A stretch of 64,000 nt of DNA, taken from the NCBI GenBank assembly GCA_036245525.1, contig BTPG01000003.1:136836640-136900639 (forward strand). Reading direction: 5' to 3'. This stretch comes from Semisulcospira habei. Taxonomy: Eukaryota > Mollusca > Gastropoda > Semisulcospiridae. This document shows positions 58,074 to 64,000 of this stretch, piece after piece. The notes under the pieces were generated by a model. The model was not told where the DNA came from. It made no database searches and was given only the letters and a program-made list of their open reading frames with translations. Numbering within the stretch: position 1 is the first letter of the stretch; every line of letters starts with the position of its first letter. The translations under genes and the position numbers were made by a program.

Positions 58074-59935
58074 TTGGCAAATGGAGCCTGGGATGGACCT
58101 GAGACTGAGAGTGCAAGCGCATCTCAATACAAGGACAGTGATGACGAGGAGTGTGTACCGGGCTTGAGCTCACAGGATTCAGATGGTGTGTCGCCATCAA
58201 TCTCTGGGATCTCTGACACAGACAGTATTGTATTGACTATGTTAGATTTCATCAAAGTGGCAGGTTCAGGGTGGGCAGGTGTCAGTGAAGCAAGTACCAG
58301 CAAGGTGCAGTGTGCGTTAGGGGGTGGCAATGAGAATGTGGATAGGCAGAAGGAACATGACGTTGGGGGTGGGGAAAAAGCGCTTACAGAAGAAACAGGT
58401 GTGCAAGTGTCGCAGAGAGGGAAAGGAAAGTACAAATGGGACAAGAAACATGCATGCAAACTGTGTAGCAAGCTTGTCTTGAAAATGAGCACGCACTTAC
58501 AAGATGTCCATGCAGATGAGGTAGACGTTGCTAAAATTTTGTTGATAAAAAAAGGGACAAAGCAAAGACGTCAAGCATGGATCAGACTACAAGATGAGGG
58601 TGATTACATGCATAACGTTGCCGTTCTTGAAAAGAAATCAGGATGTTTGATTCCTAAGTATCACACCAAAACCAGTAAGGTAGACGACCTTCTTGCCTGT
58701 AGCCATTGCAAAGGGTTCTATCCAAAAAAAAGCTGATCTCTGTACACTCAAAACGTTGCTGTCAGAAACCAGGAGGGTTTCAGATCGCTAAGAGAGGTTA
58801 GGCGGCACGACGTGGGAGGCTAATGCTTCCAATACCCTTAGACGTTGACTTTTCTTTCTATCATAAGGTATTAGCCAGACAGTAAGATAATGAGATAAGC
58901 CGTCTCATCAGAACTGACCCCTTGTTTCTTGAGTATGGAAAGAGATTATTTGACCGCAGGGACATTGAAGAACACACGGCTGGACAAATCAGCTCCAGGA
59001 TGCGTGAGTTAGGGAGACTATTAAAGATTATCAGAGTGAGGTCAGAAATGAAAATCGAAAGTTTAAATGCTGTGATCAATTCAGATAGCTTTGATCATGT
59101 TGTAATGGCTGTAAAAGAGCTAGCAGAATCTGATGAGGACACACATCAGTTCAAAAAAGGCAATCTCGCAATGCGCATAGGCCATGTTTTGAAAAAGTGT
59201 TCACAGATCAAACAGTAACAGGCATCCAGCAGCTTGGGCATGGTTCAGATGACAGGTGGCGACAGGAGCTCTCTGAGGCGCAGCGGTTTGACTCTGTCTT
59301 CACTGGGGACTGGTATGATTGTGTGTCAGCTACAGCAGCCCAGTAGGTTGGGAAAATGTCCATGAACAAACCCAAGCTGATCCCATCATGTGAAGATGTG
59401 AGGAACGTTCAACAGCTTCTTGAGACAAGGATGGTTTCGGAAGATTATCCACAGTGGTTAAAGCAACTCTTTGCGCTGTATCACTTTTCAACCGAAAACG
59501 AGGGGGAGAAGTTCATAGAACGAAGGTATCAGACTTCCAGAATGCTAAGATTGGATCGATCACCAGTCAAGATATCTTGAAAGGTCTCACAGAGGTTGAG
59601 AAGAAAATGGTGAATAATTTTCAGCGAGTGGAAATCAGAGGCAAGTTTAATAGGAGTGTTCCCATTTTGCTGACGAAGAAGATGATGACAACTGTGGACA
59701 GAATCCTTCAAATGAGGCAATCAGTGCCAGCTCTCTCTGGTTCCCAGTACATCTTTGCCACACCTTCTGGTCAGAGGCCTTACAGAGGCCATGATGTTCT
59801 GAAGGAACATGCGCTACAGGCACAAGTGTCAAACCCAGCCATGTTCACATTTACTCAGTTACGGAAGCAGGTTGCAACTTTGGCTCAGTCAATGGCCATC
59901 TCGGAGTTAAACCAAGATCAGCAAAATACTTTATT
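58074..59935 (+). pseudogene. Crypton-like tyrosine recombinase, main exon, copy 2, truncated
   Basis: The acceptor TTTCTTTTTCCAG opens a frame uninterrupted through the acidic segment and both zinc-binding motifs to a stop near 58734. The recombinase part follows in pieces: LIRTDPLFLEYGKRLFD, frameshifts near 58740, 59215 and 59450, then RKRGGEVHRTKVSDFQ and FTFTQLRKQVATLAQSM. It ends at SELNQDQ, joined at 59935 to an element D fragment, so the His and Tyr of the active site are missing. The frame intact at the acidic/zinc region here is broken in copy 1, so both copies decayed separately. Confidence 0.7.
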
Positions 59936-60065
59936 AAGTGGGTGGTTATGACAGCCTCCGAGCATATTGTAATTGGATGTCTCATTGAAAACATAAAAGA
60001 CGGTTTATAGAAAGTCGTTTGACTCAGATAAGAGGCCGCAATTTTGATTATATGCACTTGAAATT
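59936..60065. repeat. element D fragment
   Basis: 'ttaagtgggtggttatgaca', 'gcctccgagcatattgtaat' and 'gtttatagaaagtcg' match 8045-8180. It cuts off the recombinase copy. Confidence 0.8.
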
Positions 60066-60179
60066 TTGAATATGGCTAGTTTGACGTAAAAGCGCCAAAC
60101 GCGTCAGTATTTTTTGAAATGTTCCTAATTGATACAAATCACCACGTCAGTGTTTTACATGTGTATGAGTTGTCACGAT

Positions 60180-61250
60180 GTTCTCCTTCGTTTATTTTTG
60201 TATGATATTTGCAAACGTATTGTGGAAAAGGTGGAATATGCATGCAAGCTTATACAGAAAAGGCTTTGTGAGCATGGGCCATTCCACCTTATTCTTCAAA
60301 ATGGCTGTGGCTACGCCAGCCCACAGAACCGGTAGAAAACGCCGTGTGTCTGTGTTTGTGTTTGTGTGTGCCATTGTCTTACGGATAAGGTGGGAGGGGG
60401 AATTAAATGGAGAGACTGAAAGAGTTTGTAATCCAGCTTTGTACCTCTTCAACCTTTTCAATAATAATTAATTCATTTTTGCAAGTTTTGGAGCCACTCT
60501 CTGTGTGGAACAAAACAGTCAGCTCTGGAAGAGCGTGCCTTTCGGATGAGTGACTGACGTGAAACATCAAATTAGTCACAGTGTACACGGCGTCGTGAGA
60601 CCAGCGATGCCATGACGTGAAGCTTATAGTTGCGTCATTTTGATGCTCGTGCTATTCTTCTTCTGTCGCTACTCCAGAAAACGAAGTGAGCTCCAAACAA
60701 TACGGTAGACTTTGGGATGAAATCCTCATCTTGTTTGTTATTCTTACTAGATACGTTGTGTACAGCTAGATTAGAGGGAGATATTGAATGAGTTTGTAAT
60801 CCAGCGTTGTAACTCTTCAACTTTTTGAATAATAATTAATTCATTTTTGCAAGTTTTGGATCCACTATATAATTATACACCCATCAAACAGTCAACCCTA
60901 GAAGAAGCTGTGTGGTACAAAACAGACTAGCGATGTCATGACGTGAAGCTTATAGTGACTGACATCATTTTGCTGCTCGTGCTATTTTCTTCTTCGTTAG
61001 TTGTATTCTTATTCACAATTCCTGTCGCTACACGAGCCCAGAGAAAGTACTAATGGCGGGAAGCGACGTGTGTCCGTCTTCATTTGTGTGCGCCGGCGCC
61101 GTGTGTGTTGCCGATCAGAGCGGGTTGGCTTGGAGACTGAGGAGGGAAATGGATCTGAAGGATAAGCTTACAAATACGAACAACAGTGTTCCTAAAAGAA
61201 AAACGCATATGTGCTCCAAACTCTATGGTAGACTTTAAGATGAAATCCTC
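60180..61250. repeat. three diverged ~350-bp tandem units upstream of an ISG12-like exon
   Basis: Phrases such as 'gagtttgtaatccagc', 'aattaattcatttttgcaag', 'gccatgacgtgaagcttata' and 'gctcgtgctatt' recur at about 60430/60795, 60465/60835, 60608/60938 and 60640/60973. The first is also related to the 'gagttcgttagccagc' block of element D. Three small ORFs in the units (60178-60471, 61053-61238) are not clearly coding. Confidence 0.6.
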
Positions 61251-61268
61251 AACTTGTTGTTTTTGTAG

Positions 61269-61418
61269 GCCCTCTTCCGCAAGAGGAACCTACCGGCAGT
61301 TCGACTGGTAAGAAGGTGTTGAAGATTGGGCTTCCCATCCTCGGCGCTGTGGTGGCTGTGGCAGCTGCCCCTGTCGCAGTTGCGGCCCTTGGATTTGGCG
61401 CTGGAGGAATTGCTGCCG
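61269..61418 (+). CDS. IFI27-like: second ISG12/IFI27-like gene, first-hydrophobic-segment exon
   Basis: Acceptor TTGTTTTTGTAG (AG at 61267-61268), donor G|GTATGT at 61419, 150 bp, phase 1 at both ends like its paralogue at 16952-17116. It encodes PLPQEEPTGSSTGKK and the hydrophobic IGLPILGAVVAVAAAPVAV, then AALGFGAGGIAAG. Linker composition, AAAP motif and LGF-x-AGGI are shared with the first gene. I find no SYAA-type second exon between here and the end of the window, so that exon lies beyond 64000 or the copy is partial. The exon itself has no disruption. Confidence 0.75.
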
Positions 61419-61495
61419 GTATGTATGACACAGTTTCTGAAAAACAACTTTAACAGCCCGCATTAAGCGTAGTGCTCACGAGATCAGAATATATA

Positions 61496-61676
61496 TTAAC
61501 CCCTTCACTGCCGAGAAAAAGTGACCCGGAACCAGCTGCAAGAGACCTAGAACCTCATGAGACCCCGCAGTTGCAGGGGCTCATGAGGATCCGTGCCTCT
61601 TGTTGACATCTCTTTGTCATAGACGGCTGATTTCAGAAACTAAAATTGCGTCCACTGGCAGTGACTGAAAGGTTAA
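61496..61676. mobile_element. family C TTAA element, complete
   Basis: It starts TTAACCCCTTCACTGCC and ends GTGACTGAAAGGTTAA. The core GAACCTCATGAGACCCCGCA is mirrored by TGCAGGGGCTCATGAGGATC. It lies 78 bp after the exon's donor, in the presumed intron. Confidence 0.85.
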
Positions 61677-61707
61677 CCCAATATGCCTGGCATACTATAG
61701 CGGATTA

Positions 61708-61760
61708 GTCGTACATAATGATAGTTCAAGGGTGGAACCTGATTGGCTTGGCAGTGTGGG
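61708..61760. mobile_element. family B fragment
   Basis: 'ataatgatagttcaagggtg' and 'gattggcttggc' are the left arm only. Confidence 0.55.
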
Positions 61761-63525
61761 CGTTGACTGCACGGCTTAAAATCCGTGAATTCAGTCAGTA
61801 TTAATCAAATGAATCCAGTCCGCTAGCAAACCACAGGGTATGTAGACAGGCCTACGGTGTTTCACGCAGCGGAAAAGGGGAGGGAGGGGCGGGGTAGGGG
61901 TGGTGGGTGGGTGGGGGCTACGTCCCCATAGACCCACTAGGCTGCAATTTATGCTTGTATCTGACAAAATGTAAGTCAGCGTTATTCATTGTAAGCACCT
62001 GGTAACTGCAAATAGATCGGCACACCTGCAGCTATTTGCAGAATGTCGAAAGCTGGCGGAAATTGTCATAATTTTGAAGTGCTCTTTAAGTGTGCAAAAT
62101 TTGATGTATAGCGTGTCTGATTCGTTGGGGCAGATTTTGCTGCAAAACAGCGTCCATTACACTACTCTGAAAGCACTTGTCAACATTCATGTGGGTTGTA
62201 CAGGTGGAATTCTGTGTTTATTTTAGGGTATTTTAGTCTTTTGAGCTGAACAGGTTGCCTGATGTTGGGACTACGATGTGCAGGAATGATCGCGGTTGCG
62301 CAGAGATGGTCTACGTTTTGAAGAATGTGGGACTACATTGTGCTAGAATCGCTGCCCGCAAAATTAACGTCAGATCTTAACCTACATTGTTCTGACTTGT
62401 TACACTTATTCTTTATGTAACTGTGGAATTTTAACATACTGTAAAATACAGTCAATAAATTGTTGGAATTCCATTAAACTGGTGTAAGAAAGGTGCATGC
62501 CAGAAAAAGAAGTATGTTAGAGGCCAAAACCGTGTCTGTTATGACCATATCGAGGGTTCCGGGCGTAAGGGCCGTAAATCGACATTTTGGCGATTTTGGG
62601 ATTTTTATATCGCCGACTAAACCGTTTTTGTGCGTAGATTTATCCTGTGATATCCATATTTCAATCAGTCACATATATAATGTGTTATTGATGAGAACTT
62701 AAATCAATTAACGGTTTTGGGCGAGACAGCTGCATGCCAGACAGCCGCATCTTGAATTACGGCAGTGTATAAGAAGCGCGCTATTACCAGTGGCGGGGGC
62801 GTAAAGGCCTTATTGCCTGGTCCACCGCGCGCGCGTTTACATTCAGGCACTCGGCGCATCGTGCATGCTGAAGAGCCGTAACTCCAGCTACCATTTTTAA
62901 GCAGGCAGAAGTCTGAACAAAGCACACTGATTTCGAAAGCTTAAAGACGGTAGATGCCGTTACGATCGTCCAGCTGGCAAAGAAACAATAAAAGTGCCTG
63001 CTAAAAGGACAGCATGAAGACAGTACCATGCCTGGCTTGCACGCATTTTAGAGGCATGCCATTAAACAACAAAGATAACTGACGATTTCCGACACTGTGT
63101 TTAACCGTAGACTATTATGAAAGCGGAATATAATTGGCAAGTCACCAAATCCATACACGTATATTGGTTACCAAATCAATGCTAGCTTATTAGTAAGTAC
63201 ATACACGCATCAAAGATGGTAACAGGAGGCAAACTACTGTTCAAAACTGAATACTGAGATATCGTAGTGCCGTGAAAAGAACCAAAAAAAAAAAAAAAAC
63301 AAACAAAAAAAAATGTTACGCTGACTACACTAGAGACATGTATATAGATCAGTCTCTGTGTCCCTGACAGGCCAGAAACTGAATTCCAGACATTCCTAAC
63401 TTGACAGGCCTGCACAGTTTCAGTCCCCAGGTGCAGACTGACACATCCTTTCAAACCGGAAGAAACCGTTGGCTTTACGAATTATACACACGTTTTTATT
63501 CTTTCATCCGACCATCCTGTGCCAG
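61761..63525. other. no recognised gene
   Basis: A G-rich run (61870-61918) and an A-run (63283-63312) are present. The ORFs at 62493-62702 and minus 62704-63029 have no family resemblance. Confidence 0.4.
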
Positions 63526-63556
63526 GACGCTGATTACGGGACGAGTTTCTACCAAG
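63526..63556 (+). CDS. possible 31-bp exon
   Basis: A pyrimidine-rich stretch ending CATCCTGTGCCAG precedes it and an ACCAAG|GTAAGC donor follows. It reads DADYGTSFYQ and ends in phase 1, which fits the next acceptor. Alternatively it is the end of a longer first exon. Confidence 0.35.
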
Positions 63557-63561
63557 GTAAG

Positions 63562-63568
<7 letters not shown>

Positions 63569-63648
<80 letters not shown>
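63569..63648. repeat. (CA)n microsatellite
   Basis: About 40 CA units in the presumed intron between 63556 and 63795. Confidence 0.95.
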
Positions 63649-63651
<3 letters not shown>

Positions 63652-63794
63652 GACAAACACACATTTTCCAACTGATCTGAATGCTAGCGTGGTAACTTGG
63701 ATAACTTACACCAACCTTGTAAACTGATTTATACATAAATAAAATGTAGGTTTCTGAACACGGGCACTAATTAATCTCTTGTTCTCGTTTACAG

Positions 63795-64000
63795 GCACTC
63801 ATCTATGGAATCAGACGACAATCATGTATTCCTGCATCTTGCTGCTTCACTCACTGCAGAAAAAAAATGACGACAGTTTCAGCACTTCGGACGACGAGCC
63901 ACTGAAAAACACCGTTCAGTTTAATGAATCTGATCTGGAGCCCCTTAAATGGCAGACTGGTTTTGACACATCAGATGAAGAACCTCTGCAGATGAAAGCT
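63795..64000 (+). CDS. start of an unidentified gene running off the window
   Basis: Acceptor TCTCGTTTACAG, then a frame in phase 1 open to the window end: HLWNQTTIMYSCILLLHSLQ, KKNDDSFSTSDDEPLKNTVQ, DLEPLKWQTGFDTSDEEPLQ. The STSDDEPL and DTSDEEPL repeats are acidic, Ser-containing motifs like casein-kinase-2 sites, common in nuclear proteins. No domain is recognised. The joined frame with 63526-63556 has no stop. It could be a host gene or the start of another mobile-element gene. Confidence 0.5.

Overview
This window looks like animal nuclear DNA. The evidence is split exons with GT/AG borders, dense microsatellites, several non-LTR retrotransposon clades, a Tc1-like transposon and very little open coding sequence. 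The mix of retroelements, a Crypton-like tyrosine recombinase, the invertebrate 'DTD' protein family and an interferon-inducible Ifi-6-16 (ISG12/IFI27) family gene suggests a lophotrochozoan, most likely a mollusc. The species cannot be read from the sequence. Most of the window is repeats; the clearest host-like genes are small and split.

0-7 kb: a broken copy of ISG12-like exon 2 (1232-1345) with its upstream (GA)n tract and hairpin, a terminal-inverted-repeat element (3803-4597), an unassigned charged ORF (4906-5154) and several palindromic elements. 7-16.7 kb: a large imperfect inverted-repeat domain whose arms are interrupted by a CR1-like LINE inside a (CT)n tract, by a Tc1-like transposon that itself carries an RTE-like LINE, and by a second RTE-like LINE with a 12-bp target duplication. 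The centre and the right edge of the domain carry promoter-like modules with perfect interferon-stimulated-response-element (ISRE) matches.

16.9-24.4 kb: an ISG12-like gene on the + strand. Three exons with compatible phase-1 borders (16952-17116, 17915-18085, 23980-24389) encode a Pro/Glu-rich linker, the glycine/alanine-rich Ifi-6-16 membrane domain and an acidic nine-residue tandem-repeat tail. ISRE-like sites lie 260-520 bp upstream of the first visible exon. A paralogous exon sits at 61269-61418.

24.5-34.3 kb: LINE fragments, two decayed copies of a 'DTD/Cys-rich-tail' gene (21.1-22.3 and 27.85-29.64 kb), foldback elements and a 744-bp TIR element. 34.3-38.5 and 56.5-59.9 kb: two opposed, damaged copies of a Crypton-like tyrosine-recombinase element with a conserved intron. 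40.9-56.5 kb: a small zinc-binding first exon, Rex1/CR1-like LINEs, tRNA-derived sequences and a duplicated exon-like unit. The window ends in the start of another gene (63.5-64.0 kb).

Three families of near-perfect hairpin elements recur throughout. Families B and C have TTAA...TTAA ends. For family B the two recombinase copies give an occupied and an empty site, which shows insertion at a TTAA target. Many of these hairpins lie within the introns and 3' flank of the ISG12-like gene. All gene models are read by eye and have no transcript support.
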